Both the position numbers and the translations under genes were made by a program. Source: Phoma sp. XZ068 (lineage: Eukaryota > Ascomycota > Dothideomycetes > Pleosporales > Didymellaceae). From it: a stretch of DNA of 64,000 nt. Positions 42,332 to 53,900 of the stretch are shown piece by piece. Each line of letters starts with the position of its first letter. Position 1 is the first letter of the stretch. The notes below the pieces were generated by a model. That model was not told the DNA's origin. It saw only the letters and a program-made list of their open reading frames with translations, and did no database searches. The DNA is taken from assembly GCA_004835665.1 (NCBI GenBank), contig RBKR01000003.1, forward strand, positions 1,054,001 through 1,118,000, in the 5' to 3' direction.

Positions 42332-44836
42332 ATGAGCTACGAACCGAGACTGGCCCCACGGGCATATGGCGACGCAGAAGATGGAGCCGCACAGAAGGGT
42401 TCGGTTCGTGCAGCACGGGAGAGGATGCAGGCTGCCCAAATGCGGTCACAATTACCAGACAGATCGAGGATAATAGGGCTTCCACAACGCCCCAACCAAC
42501 TAGTGTCGCAATATTCTGCCAACAAAAACGATGAACCGCAGCCGAGGACGCCTACCGACCGCAGAGAAGATGCGAGTATGGCGTCCCCACCCCCACAGTG
42601 GCCCCTTCCCGACAACGCCAGTCCTACCATACCACCTCGTTCACCCCACAGGTTACGATCACAGCAACCAACCATCCGGCCTGTCTCGGATGACTTTCCC
42701 ATTCAGCAGCCCTCCCCCGGGTCCCCGCCGCCGCTCTCTCCGGAATACCTCCAGCCGCCACCCTCTTTCAACTTTCGGATATCGAACAAGAGCGATGACA
42801 TGTACTCACCATCGTCACGCCCTTTCTCTGGCGCATCAGAGGCATCATCGTTGGGATCGATTCCGGACTTCCCGATTCCTCAGCCACCTATGCCTGCTGT
42901 GCAACCACTTCCTCGGCGCCTCCCCAGCTTAGGCCCACCACCTTCGTCGCGAAGAGGTCCTTCATCATACTATACACAGATGTCTTATGTGTCGCCCATT
43001 GTCGAAGAGTCAGACTCCCGCTCGAACACAATTAGATCACGTCACGGTTCTTTCGCATCAAGTAACGTTTTCCCTACGAATGGCGATGATTTCTATCGGA
43101 ACGACTACCCACAATCAGACGACGAGGAGACGATAACGAGTGACCGTGGGACTATGTCACCCGCCAGCGATCATGATGACCAAAGCGGGCTCGTCAAGGA
43201 ATCCCCAACACTTGTTCGGCAAGCGAGTCTCGGGCGGAGAACGAAACCATCACTTATGACTATCAAGTCTGTGGACAATATCGGTGAAAAGAAGAGCGGG
43301 AATATTAAGAAAGCAACAGCCGCCGCTGGTCTAGGCGCAGCAGGTGCGGGGGGCACATTTGCTGCACGCGACGCAGCGCAAAGCTCACCCCTTCGAAATT
43401 CAATCCTAAGCAATGGCACCGGGTTTATTGACCCATCCTCATCTTCCTCCTCGGATTCGTTGAACACCTTCCGGAATACCAAATCTACCACTCCCAGCTA
43501 CACAGGCGTCGAATCCCCAATCTTTCCATTTCAGCCAGAGCCTCGCACAAACTCTTTAGCTGACCGCATCGGATTTAAGCGCCCACCTAGACTCGATATG
43601 AACACTGTTCGAGATGCTGAGGCTCGCGGCAGCCTCACTAGTCTTCCAGATCTAATTCGAAGAGCGACAAGATTAGCGGCCAACCTTGATCGAGGAAAGA
43701 CAGCGAGTCGGCTGGGGTTGGACTTTTGGGAGGCGGGTGCGCCAGAACAGAACAATGTCCGGAAGTCTCAAAATTCTTTGACTGACATGCTCGCTGCGTT
43801 TCCTCCACCGGGCCAGGAAACCCCACAAAGGTCAGGTACACCTGCTGGAAACGTCATGGCAGAATGGCCGTCTTCTGGAGGAGCAGCTACACGCTCTGCC
43901 GGTTCCGAACAAAGATACAGCAACGAAAAGCCAGCCAGGAAGCGGCGCAGATGCTGCGGCTTACCACTCTGGACTTTCATTACATTGCTGATTGTGCTCC
44001 TCTTCATCATAGCCGCAGCAGTAGTCATTCCGATTGTGCTTGTGGTGATACCTAATCAGAACAAGAGCACCAATGCAGCTCAGGATAATCAAGGCGGCAA
44101 CAGCAACAACAATAACAACAATACTCCCAGCGCGCCAGCTCCAACATCGGGCTCAGGAGGCGGAGGAAGCGGCTCATCTACCTGTCAGAACGGAGGCGTC
44201 GCCATCCGAAATGCAGACCGGTCCAGTACCTGTGTATGCATTAATGGCTTCACCGGAAGCACTTGTGGCAATAACGACCAGACTGGATGTACGACAACCA
44301 GCCTCATGGGTACTGCCAACAATGCTACTGTTGGCTCTGGAATCCCTCGAGTCGTTCAAAGCGCCGCCAATGACTTCAACATACCCCTTGATGCGACTCG
44401 CATCTTGTCGTTGTTTTCAAGCCTATCACTCAGTTGTGCAGCAGAGAATGCCTTGATTACCTTTAACGGTCTGACATCCCGCTCGGTTCCGACCAGAGTC
44501 CAGTCCATCGATCTCGGTAGCTCTCTTGCTCACTCGCTTCCTTTCTTCTCCACTGCGCATCCGGCTCGCCAACTCGAGGCGCGACAGGACGTCACACCCA
44601 TATCCAGCAACACCACTGCAGTCGACTTCGCTCGAGTAGGCGTCCTGTTTGCACTGCAACAGGATGGCAAACTCAACACTGCCGCGACCGCACAGGAGAA
44701 CGTCCAGGACTTCCTCACCAGCAACCGCAACGGCAAGTCAAACACCAACACGGTTGATGTGGGTCCTTTCACCATGGATCTCGTCAACCTCACTATTAAG
44801 TTCGATAATGGCACCACCATTGGGCCTAAGTCGTAA
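42332..44836 (+). CDS. large single-pass membrane protein with EGF-like module
   Basis: An intronless gene of 834 codons. Residues 1-535 are Pro/Ser-rich and disordered, with Arg-rich and acidic patches. A basic cluster with two cysteines (RKRRRCC, about 536-542) precedes one strong membrane helix (about 545-572, FITLLIVLLFIIAAAVVIP). Then come an Asn/Gln run, a Gly/Ser linker and an EGF-like module (C618 to C645, with CQNGG and CVCINGFTGSTC). The last 170 residues carry possible N-glycosylation sites (NNAT, SNTT, VNLT, DNGT). The positive-inside rule puts the long N-terminus in the cytosol and the EGF module outside. Similar architectures occur in filamentous fungi, with no defined role that I know. 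Confidence 0.85.
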   Translation: MSYEPRLAPRAYGDAEDGAAQKGSVRAARERMQAAQMRSQLPDRSRIIGLPQRPNQLVSQYSANKNDEPQPRTPTDRREDASMASPPPQWPLPDNASPTIPPRSPHRLRSQQPTIRPVSDDFPIQQPSPGSPPPLSPEYLQPPPSFNFRISNKSDDMYSPSSRPFSGASEASSLGSIPDFPIPQPPMPAVQPLPRRLPSLGPPPSSRRGPSSYYTQMSYVSPIVEESDSRSNTIRSRHGSFASSNVFPTNGDDFYRNDYPQSDDEETITSDRGTMSPASDHDDQSGLVKESPTLVRQASLGRRTKPSLMTIKSVDNIGEKKSGNIKKATAAAGLGAAGAGGTFAARDAAQSSPLRNSILSNGTGFIDPSSSSSSDSLNTFRNTKSTTPSYTGVESPIFPFQPEPRTNSLADRIGFKRPPRLDMNTVRDAEARGSLTSLPDLIRRATRLAANLDRGKTASRLGLDFWEAGAPEQNNVRKSQNSLTDMLAAFPPPGQETPQRSGTPAGNVMAEWPSSGGAATRSAGSEQRYSNEKPARKRRRCCGLPLWTFITLLIVLLFIIAAAVVIPIVLVVIPNQNKSTNAAQDNQGGNSNNNNNNTPSAPAPTSGSGGGGSGSSTCQNGGVAIRNADRSSTCVCINGFTGSTCGNNDQTGCTTTSLMGTANNATVGSGIPRVVQSAANDFNIPLDATRILSLFSSLSLSCAAENALITFNGLTSRSVPTRVQSIDLGSSLAHSLPFFSTAHPARQLEARQDVTPISSNTTAVDFARVGVLFALQQDGKLNTAATAQENVQDFLTSNRNGKSNTNTVDVGPFTMDLVNLTIKFDNGTTIGPKS

Positions 44837-45921
44837 AAGTTGATTCTGCATGTCATTGTTTTTCCAGCACAGCGATACCCGTATACATGCGTTCCCATCA
44901 TTACTGCGTTTCCTTTCATTCGTCTTTGATCTGCGTGTACGATATGGCATTGTTTCCCCATGACATCTTTGTTTTCTTATACCCGTCTTGAAGACGATAT
45001 CTTTGGCACTATTTGGATCTGGATCTAATGTTTATATGAGCCTGGGATACTCTTTACTGAGAAGCTATGATGGTATGGGGTTTAGGTAGCTTTGTATATA
45101 GAGTGGCATAGCTTAGTATGGCGAGAAAATGCCGAGCCTTTTAAGCCAAAGTTTCCATATGCATGAGTGATGTGATGTTGACTTTTGCCTGTGTGAACGC
45201 TGATGCTTGCAACCTCTCGAAGCGCCCTTCACAAAGTCTTCTTTCTTCGCTCGGCAACCCTGAGGTCCACTCGCTTCCTTCTCCGACCCCTTGGTTGCTA
45301 CCTCGTCCTTTCCTCGTAATGATAAAGGCGACGATCCTCATACTTCCCTGATCAGCCATGCAATTGCGCAATCATTGCCTTCTCGACAATGCTCGTTCCT
45401 ACTGACAGCATTGCTTATGCAGGGCCTGCCAACTTCAGACACACTCCTACCAAGGTTCAGGGCCACTCATATATATGGTTTTGAAGGCTCCTCATCTCTC
45501 ACGTACTCTCCGCCCACATAGTAATGATAAATGTTGATCGCAGCTCTTTTTATTGTGAAAGTAGCTTGCGGTCGTTGACTGACACCGAGTTATTAATTTC
45601 ATCAACTCATGGGTGTACTGATGAAATAGTTATTTGGAGAATAGCTTTCAGGTTGATTGGTGGGAGAACGCACACCCTGATGGTTATATTCTCGGACACT
45701 GTCAGGCCGAAGCTAGGGTTGTTGCATGCCTGCGCCATCCACAGTATCGCCGAAAAGATAACAACCGCAAGACAAGCAAGGGAGTTTGGGTTTGCCAACC
45801 GGCAGTAGTTCTAGCTTCTATCAAACTTACAAACATGACCTGGTCTTCAGTGCGGGTTTGACCTTGTCGATGGTCATGTTTATCAACCCGAATTAAGACG
45901 CAGGTTGGGGAAAATAGTGCT
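44837..45921. other. convergent intergenic region
   Basis: A 1.09-kb gap between convergent stop codons. Short, overlapping ORFs on both strands; no feature supported. Confidence 0.5.
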
Positions 45922-47669
45922 TCAAAAGCGCAACCGCGCTACAGTGAACGCAGCAGCCACATAAATCGTCTAAGTGTGTGTTAGTACAGCTAGCTCCGGA
46001 TTATGTTAGCAATTGACATACCGCAGAGACGAAGTAAGGTAAACCCAATCCCAAACCTCCGAGCTTGATAGCCTGTATCCACAGAGAAGCCATGAGTGGT
46101 GCGCCCACAAGCGAACCGAGTGTCTTGGTCAACATAACGATGCTAAAGTCCTGTGTATCAGAGTCGCCCAGCGCTATGAGTTGCGACTTCACCAGCGACA
46201 TGGTAAAAACCGGTAAGGCAGAGCCAAGGGCGTAAATGATCAAGGCGCCCAACAGCATCCAAAACTTGAATGCCAATGCAACGCAAAGCACACCGACAAC
46301 GGAGATCAGGATACTAGCCTCAGCTCCAAGATAGTTGAGCCGGACTTCGGAGCCGTGTACAGCTCTATACGACACTGACCGGCGAATGAGGCGCGGAACA
46401 ATGACTGCGAGTAGTGTAAAGTTAACGATCGCTTTCGCTGAAAGCATGAAGCCGGCCTATATGAACGATTAGCAGAGTGTTGATATTTTGTCTGCCGGAC
46501 AACTTACCTGTGCGAAAGTCCACTCATACCGTTTCGAGATGTATTGCACCAGGAGCTTCGTATCCGAGCTCGCAAGTGCGGTAAGAAAAAATGAACATAG
46601 AAGAACCTGAAAATTTCGACGTCCTCTGATCAGGCCTACAAGCTTTCGGGCTAAGTGTAATGATTCTTGAACGAAACCATGTGGCTTCTCGAACGCGTTG
46701 ACGGGGCGGCTTGGGCTACCCTCACTCTCTGCAAGAAGTGGTCCGGCTTCTTCGAGATCATCAGTGCCACAGTGCTTGAATAAGGGGGATGAGCAGCCAA
46801 TGAGAGTTGACTTCGTGGTCTCGGGGAGTAGCATGATCGTAGGTACCGCGCACGCCAATAGACCTAGATTAATCCAGAAAGGTAACCAGATGTCCCAGCT
46901 CATCGTAGCTGAAGCTATGGTAGGACCCATGAAGGACACAACGTATGATGTAGAGCTGATGTATGAGAAGTAGGATGCTCTGCTATGTGGTGAGACTTGA
47001 ATTGTGGGAAAGGATGTGGCTGTAAATGACATACCGTTGAACATACTCACGAGCCAGCGCTGATGTCAGTGCAAAGATGGTTGACTGCAACACACACTCG
47101 CCACCAAAGACAGCTAGGAACGGCCCTACGATAATAGCTTTGGTAGGCAGCACGTGGGCAAAGTACCCTATAGTAATAGCCCATACACTCATGAATATTC
47201 TTGGCACAAGGTTACACCAGAGAACGACTCGAACGCCGTACTTCTCAGCGATGAAACTGAAAGGTATTGTTACGAGGAAGTCTGATAAGGGCGATCAGAC
47301 ACTTGCGGAAGGACGGACGCATAGCTGATCGTACGTACCACACACGACTAGTGTAGTCTCCATAATGCCTTGAAGCCATGCTAATCGCTGCTGAACTTCA
47401 TCGATCTTGCATAGCTTCTCAGGAATGGCTCCATGCTCCGGGATGAGTGCTGGGTTGTGACGCTCATAATGGTCTTGACAAAGCCTCAGCTCAATCACAC
47501 GATTCAGAGGGAGCGTATACAGAACGGCAGAGAGATGCACGAGGATGAGAAGCACAATGAGTGGCCGTATCGAATGTTTGTTCTTTTTGTCAAGGGTGGG
47601 CGATGAGCTGCTAGGAGCTGCGCCCAGCGCGACTGGCAGCAGCAGTTCACCTTCGACTGAAATTGTCAT
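45922..47669 (-). CDS. major facilitator superfamily transporter
   Basis: A secondary carrier of unknown substrate. Exons 47339-47669, 47035-47281, 46508-46982, 46022-46456 and 45922-45969 give 511 residues in frame, the usual MFS size. About twelve hydrophobic segments are visible, starting with PLIVLLILVHLSAVLYTLPL. The loop between helices 2 and 3 reads FSFIAEKYGVRVVLW, equivalent to the family G-x-x-x-D-R-x-G-R-R/K motif but degenerate. A charged central loop (about 245-300) separates the two halves. The N-terminal loop ERHNPALIPEHGAIPEKLCK resembles fungal MFS carriers annotated only as hypothetical. Confidence 0.88.
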
Positions 47670-48325
47670 GTTTTGATAGGCGCGTTGGCGATGAACTTCA
47701 TGTCGACATATTGTTTGGCGTGAGTGTGATCATTGCAATGTCAATTTACGAAGTGAGGCACATGATTCCATGCGATAAGATAACGATCACATGCCAACCC
47801 TTGTTCTCTACTCCCCCAACAGTAACATCTATCAGAAGTCGACAAGGCTCATCAACTGCCGAAAAGACTCTTATTTCTTTGACAACACTTCGACAAAGCA
47901 AGTCTACACCGCAACTCCATCTTCGATCACTGGCCCTCTCCGCCACACAACCAGGGTCAACCTAGGCTATACGACAGCGCATTACGCCACACCGGACCAG
48001 CCCCGCAGCCGCCTCACCAATCTCCCCCTTTTCTCATCGCCAGACCACCTTCTCAAAACGCGTGTTCCCAACACCGTATTCTGAATGAACGCGATTTCGC
48101 GATCCGTGTACGCGACTGCCTAACCTTGGCCACCGGAGACCAATTTGCCTCCCCCCATTCGCGTTCGGGGGCTGATAATCCTTGCAAGGGATAAAGACAG
48201 TTGCAGACGGTCTTACGCCACATATTGACGCGGGAACTTGTCGAGGGATCACCGATATCATTCCAGGGTGGTCGTGAACTGGATTCCAGAATGCTTTGGA
48301 AGTCTTGCTCCTGGCGACTGGGGTT
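47670..48325. other. intergenic region
   Basis: A 656-base gap holding the transporter promoter and the 3' end of the small membrane protein gene. Overlapping short ORFs only. Confidence 0.5.
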
Positions 48326-48763
48326 TTACATTACGCCCTGGCAATATCCTAGACCTTCATGGGTGACGCATTGAGCCCATACTGGGTCTGCGCATCTGTC
48401 TCCGCCGTAGCGTGATAGGCATGTTGACTCAAGTTGCTTTTTCGAGTGTTGGATTGCAAGGGAAATTCCCAGGGTAAGTGCGGTTGTGGAAAGGGTGAGT
48501 AGGAGCATGATCACAATGATCTGTGTTCTGTACTTTCGCCATCGCTTGCGATAGTTGCGCTCCGTATCAGAGCCAAGAGATATGTAGCTTCGTCGCCACG
48601 GTACGGAATCCAGTATGTCAAAGGACTGAAATGATGCTGGTGAAGGTGGTGCCGAGTTTGGGTCTTGATCGGCATACCGTGGACACAGGACATTGTTGGC
48701 GAAAGTAGTTTCATCGTTAATGTAGGGCGATAGTGGCATGTAGCCTATGCTCGTGGGTCTCAT
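48326..48763 (-). CDS. small single-pass membrane protein, uncharacterised
   Basis: An intronless ORF of 145 codons. The N-terminal 80 residues are hydrophilic and end in a basic stretch (YRKRWRKYRT). One membrane helix follows (about 81-104, IIVIMLLLTLSTTALTLGIS), then a short Cys-containing tail (C115, C124, C132, C141). By the positive-inside rule the Cys tail faces outside or the lumen, where two disulfides could form. The layout is that of a type II protein and recalls the larger EGF-like protein at 42332 without sequence similarity. I do not know a function. Confidence 0.62.
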   Translation of the reverse strand: MRPTSIGYMPLSPYINDETTFANNVLCPRYADQDPNSAPPSPASFQSFDILDSVPWRRSYISLGSDTERNYRKRWRKYRTQIIVIMLLLTLSTTALTLGISLAIQHSKKQLESTCLSRYGGDRCADPVWAQCVTHEGLGYCQGVM

Positions 48764-49719
48764 GGTGCATATTGGTGTCTTGTGCGGTTAGTAAGGTGAC
48801 GCATTACCCACAAGACATCGCAATCTCCTTGGACTTACTGGAGCCATTCTAAACGACTGGTTCGGTGAATTGAGCAGAACGCATCTTGAGCACGCGTGCC
48901 AAAGCCGCCTTTAAGACGCAAGAGTTGCATGAACATCTGTGAAACATGCATTGCGTGAACAGCAGCTCGAGCAACATGATGCGGTGCAGGTGAGCTTCGA
49001 GGTCTGGTTGCCCCCGAAACTGAAACGCTATATCGCAGGAATCCCCAGAAATAACTGTGCATGGACATATTGCATGGAACACCATTGATATTGTGGGCGA
49101 CCATGTTCTAGTAACTAATGCTCATCACGTCCCTTCCAGCCCCGCTGTCAAAGTACATTCTAAGCCTTAACACATGACTAGTCCACCTCATCATCCACGC
49201 CCACAGCACGTTGTACCGGTCCGTTGTACAAGTGCAAATGACGAAATTTTGTAAGGAAAGAAGAAGGGTATCTCTGCTCGCTTAAGCAAACAACACTGGC
49301 GAGTGAGCTCAATTGCGGCATTTGTTTCCAATTTCAGCCTGTATGCTTGCTTTCCACCGCTCGCACTCCCGCCACAGAGCTGTCCATATTAAAGGATATT
49401 GTAGATCCAGGATGCGAACATTTTGCTCTGATCGGGACCGATGTGCCACACAGCCTTACGCTGGTAGTGAACGACCTTGTTTTTTTGTTGGTCGAGGTTT
49501 GTAACAAAGGAAATGCTGGTAATGGGCAGAAACAAAAATCTTTCTTTGATATCGCAGGAAAAGTAGAATAAAACGCTTGCAAATGCCAGACAGATGTGAC
49601 GCTATGACGCTCATACATGAGAGTTTTGGTACAACGGGTATATTCACGGTTGTGATCGAGACAATCCATGATTATGCGGAGATGTTCAAGACAGCAGCTG
49701 ATCCCAGCAAGGGATATCT
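48764..49719. other. intergenic region
   Basis: A 956-base gap between the small membrane protein start and the cyclin stop codon. ORFs here are short or overlap the cyclin gene in another frame. Nothing recognised. Confidence 0.5.
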
Positions 49720-50990
49720 TTACATATGCTGGGGATGCAGGTATGAGTTGTGGTAATATTGTTGGTGCGGCACATTGGGTGGCAGCTCCGACGTTGGTGT
49801 TGAGGGGTACATCGAAGCGGGCTGGGACTTGACAACGTGACCCGCAAATTGCCCCTCGCCATCGGGTGTGATTGGTGGTGTGAGGCATCCGTTGTTCATG
49901 ATGGCACTGTAGGGAGCCTTCTGCGGTGTTGAGGGTCCGTACTCCGAAACGTGCTTGGGCTCTTCGACAGTAAGGGTTGGCGGGGGCGTCGGGGGGGAAG
50001 CTGCTGCTCGTTGTGCGTTGCGTGCTTGTTGTTGGAGGAACTCGTCCACGGTCGCGACGACGTTGGAGAGGTGTGTGGAAGCGTACTTTCTTGACAGAAC
50101 AGGCGATGGCTGGTAAAGGTGGTTCGACAAGCCCATGACGGTCTGGGCATCGTAGGCACCAGCCCACTCTGATGGCTTAGCTTGAGGGCGTGTGAGCACA
50201 CATCTGGCGAGGGCCAAAGCAGATCTGGCGAGCACCGAAGGCGGGGTGGACACAAACTCCTTGTGGAAAAGGGCGATCTCTGCGATGTACAAAGTCATGT
50301 GCTCGACTTCGGCGTCGTAGGGTGCTTCGGCGAGAGCAATCTGAAGGAAGGCATCTACGGTGGGATGACCAACGACCCAGTTCAGGGTTTGCAGAACGTG
50401 CCATTCCATCTGGGTGAACATCTCGTCATCGTAGAGCGAGCAGCACATCGACTTCAGCTCCCGTACGGTTGGTACCCGGTCCTTCTTGTCGCCGTATTTA
50501 GCAGCAATGAGGAGGGCAGCACAGCCAACGAGCTGGTAGTGGCGCTTGTAGACGACGCGGCGGGAGCAATAGCGGTCGAGAAGGTTGACAGCAAGGAAGA
50601 GAGTTTCGGGGAGAAGCTGGAAAGCGGCGTGAGCTTCGACCAAGAAGTCGAGAAGGTAGGGGCGCATGAACCACTGGATCTCTGTCTGAATGTCAATTGA
50701 GTTGACGTCTGGCAGTGTTTGTGACTGGTTCGTGTTAGCAAGACCTTTTATCACACGTGCTTCGCAATACCAACCTCCATGTGCATCATGTGCTCCATAA
50801 TATCCTCCTGGTACTCATCGGCGGTTTGTCTGGAAAGTTCCTCTGCGATAGCCCGTTGTTGCATCCTTGCAATGCTGCGTTGGCGTTCCCTAGCCTCAGC
50901 GCGGAGGACATAGATGCCATCGTCGTGTGATTCTGTGAAGTACGAGTCGCAATGCCCGTAGCGGGATTGTGTGTGTTGGTGGTAGGCCAT
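49720..50990 (-). CDS. G1-type cyclin (Cln/Puc1-like)
   Basis: A regulatory subunit that activates a cyclin-dependent kinase at cell-cycle start. Exons 50775-50990 and 49720-50724 join (GAG|GTTGGT...ACCAG|TCA) to give 406 residues. The cyclin box (about 90-215) reads IQWFMRPYLLDFLVEAHAAF, LFLAVNLLDRYCSRR, YQLVGCAALLIAAKYGDKKD, and has the conserved Arg and Lys/Glu positions. The second fold follows to about 300. The tail is Pro/Thr/Ser-rich (SPPTPPPTLTVEEPK, LTPPITPDGEGQF) with TP sites, like the degradation-prone ends of G1 cyclins. The N-terminal 72 residues are Gln/Glu/Arg-rich and helical. Confidence 0.9.
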
Positions 50991-53900
50991 TGTTTGTGAT
51001 GTGGAGGCGGGTTGGTGGTTGAGGCGCCGAGGTCGATTTGTTTTGTTGAGAGAGTGTGATGGCTCGGTGTGTTGGCCGTATTAGAGAGTGGCAGCCTGAT
51101 GGGCAAGTTGTTGTCGAAGGACTGTATGTAGTTGGGTATGTAAAAAGAAGGTATCTGGTATGGTCCGTGATTCCCGGAGAGCTTGTGAGGCGGGAATATG
51201 TATAACAGAAGCCTGGAATACGAAAGGATATTAGTCCGCGTTCATCTGAATTCTCAACCGCGAAGCGGTGCGCGAGGGAGTACATACCTTGAAGAATTAA
51301 AGTATTAAGATAAAGAACGAATGAGGAGCAGAGGAGGACAGGAAAGGTACAGTAGAAGAAGTCCGGAAGCTCGAGCCCCTTGCTAATTGCATCCAGGAGC
51401 TAGAGTGAAATTGGGCGGGTTTGATGTGGGGCGAACACTACTGTGAAAAGGGATGACAGAGCACGAGCTAACGAGTCTGCCAGGGTGCGTTGCTAGGTAC
51501 TGGAATGCTGATAATCCCAGTGCAGGCAATCACGGAACTACGCACGGCTTAGTCTCAGCCCTTTCGCATCGCATTCACGGAAGACTTACACGAGATGCAA
51601 GTCTTCGGTCTATCGAAGATGCAAAAGACTGTGGTGAGATACAGCCGGTCGTATAGCCTGAAAAAAGCTAATGAAACTGTAATGGTGTGGTCAGCGCACG
51701 TTCGACAGTTCATCAACAGCAAGCCAAGGTAACATCTAGTGATCCAGTGAAATGAGAGCGTGCCAAAACAGTAACTGGTGGTAAGGCCAGCAATCGTGGA
51801 ATGGGGCTGCAACACGTTCCGGCCAGGTACCGTGACAGGTGCACATGTAGTTGAGCCGCCAGACTTCATTGACCGATCCCGTTGAGCAATGGGTAATGAT
51901 GACGATGCGGTACAACAGCGTTTGATAAGGGCAGCGCGTCGTGCTGACGCAGAACATTGAGAGCAACAATGGCAGCAACACCGCCAGCCCAAGCTACTGA
52001 CCCAAAGCTACAAGTGCTCAAGTGGGTGAAATGCAAGTCGTAGACGTGACCGCGCATGAGGTGCTACAGCGGGGAGATCGTGGCACGCAATCTCGAGCGA
52101 GCCGTGACGGCATTGCGGCGACTTTCGAGGGTCGTGATTTGGCGAGACACTCCTGGTCGATGTAGGTAGACAAGACGAGATGCAATCCGATCGAGGTACG
52201 GTATGTGTCGCCCTTGACTCGACCTGCCATCCCTAACCGACAACACCGTGCAACGCCGAAGCTCACAATCCCATTGTCTCGCCTTGCCCTTATCGCTCGC
52301 ACTGCTCGCCCTTTCCTGATGCTGTCCTCATATGCTGACATTGTCCTCCAGCCACCCATGATGTTCATGTTCCTTCTCCTGGTCTGTGCCCTTCTGTCCC
52401 TTCCTGTTCGGGATCCGCGGATGGGAGAAGTCCCTGATGGGAGGTGCTACCCGGGCTCGACGTAATGACCGAGGCAAACGGAAACCACGGCAAAAGAAGA
52501 TTGAAACATTGACCTACCTTGAGTTCCAAGAGCTGACACAGGTGTACAGTGGGGTCGCACGAGGCTGGTCGTGTAGAAGTCGAGTCTGACAACGATGGAC
52601 GGAGGTACAGCGAAGGCTTTCTCAACTATCTCTACGGCCAGCGAGAGGACAGGAGGGGTAGGCGGAAGGAACAGGAGGCTGAAGGTCGCAGAGTGGTCTG
52701 GCACGCTTCAGGGTATCCTATTCGTAGAGAGACGGTCGGGGTGGAGAGAGCAGGAGAAGGAGGTTTTGGGGACAGATAGGGCCGAAGATTTTCAGCACCA
52801 CATCAGATCCAAGAAGCTCCGTGCTCGACCGTAGTGGGGAGAGGATGATAAAGAGGAGGTGAAGGGGAGGTGAGGAGAGGATGATGTTCTTCAGACGGCT
52901 GCAGCTCCCACAAAACGACGGGCTCTCAGCGCGCCCAGGAGCCAGAGTGGACCGCGCTCTACTGGCTTGGAGCTACCGGGCTAACCCTATCGGCGCCGCC
53001 CAAGTTCACAACCTTGGAAGTCAAGGAACACCAGCCAACCGTGGCGTGTTCCGTCCGGCGTCGTGGATCTATGGCGCATTTGCTCTGGCAGCTCCCAGCC
53101 AGGAACACGCTTGATATTGCACGCGTTGCAGCCCGTATCTCCCGCCGTGCTGCCCCCATCTGTCTCGCGCACAGTCACTGCGCCGGCCTGCTGTGCTCGC
53201 GGCCGTAGCCACCAACGGCAGCGCCCTTCAGAGCCTGCGCTGCGACGTGCAACAGTCGCAGGCTGGCTTCCCGCGGCCTCACACTGCTCGCACCCGGCCA
53301 TTGTACGTGATGCATGCCCACAACGCGTCCAACTGTGGCTCCTAGCTTGCGGCGACTACTCACGTTAGCAAGCAGACGGGCTGAGAGGAACGCGCTGGTG
53401 GGCTGGCTGTCATCTTCGCGAACCCCCGCTCGAATCAGGCCTTGGGAGCGTCTCCGGTCAGCGAGAAGCCAACGCATGCAGCGACCGGGGTCAGGCTCTG
53501 AGCGCTGGCCAATGTGTCCTCGTCTGCGCAAAGGAAACATCCTGCTCTGCATGCTTTGAACAGCCAAGACCTTGAATTGGTAGTGCCGCCGCAGCTCAGG
53601 CTCTGCTGCGTGGTTCCCCTGGCACATCCTTACGCCAAGTGGCAGGAGACGCCTAAGAGATGTCCATCATCATGAGGTGAGAATAGATACTTTGACTCGC
53701 TTAAGCGCTCCTGTGCGTTCGCCGGTGCGTACATACACTTGCTTGCGGGTTGTTGCACCCCTGATTGAGGTTGCACATGTGAATCTCCATGTTCGAGTAC
53801 CTGCAAGCAGCATCAACACCAGTTCCATCGTGACCTCACAAGCTCCATATAAACACGCAAACTCAGTGCTAGCGATCCAGAGCATGGAAACCCAGAAAGC

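Noticed and set aside
52365..52834. ORFs in the 52.4-52.8 kb G-rich stretch as a gene
   Set aside because: Composition-driven (Gly, Arg, Glu on one strand, Pro/Ser on the other) with no start context or domain.
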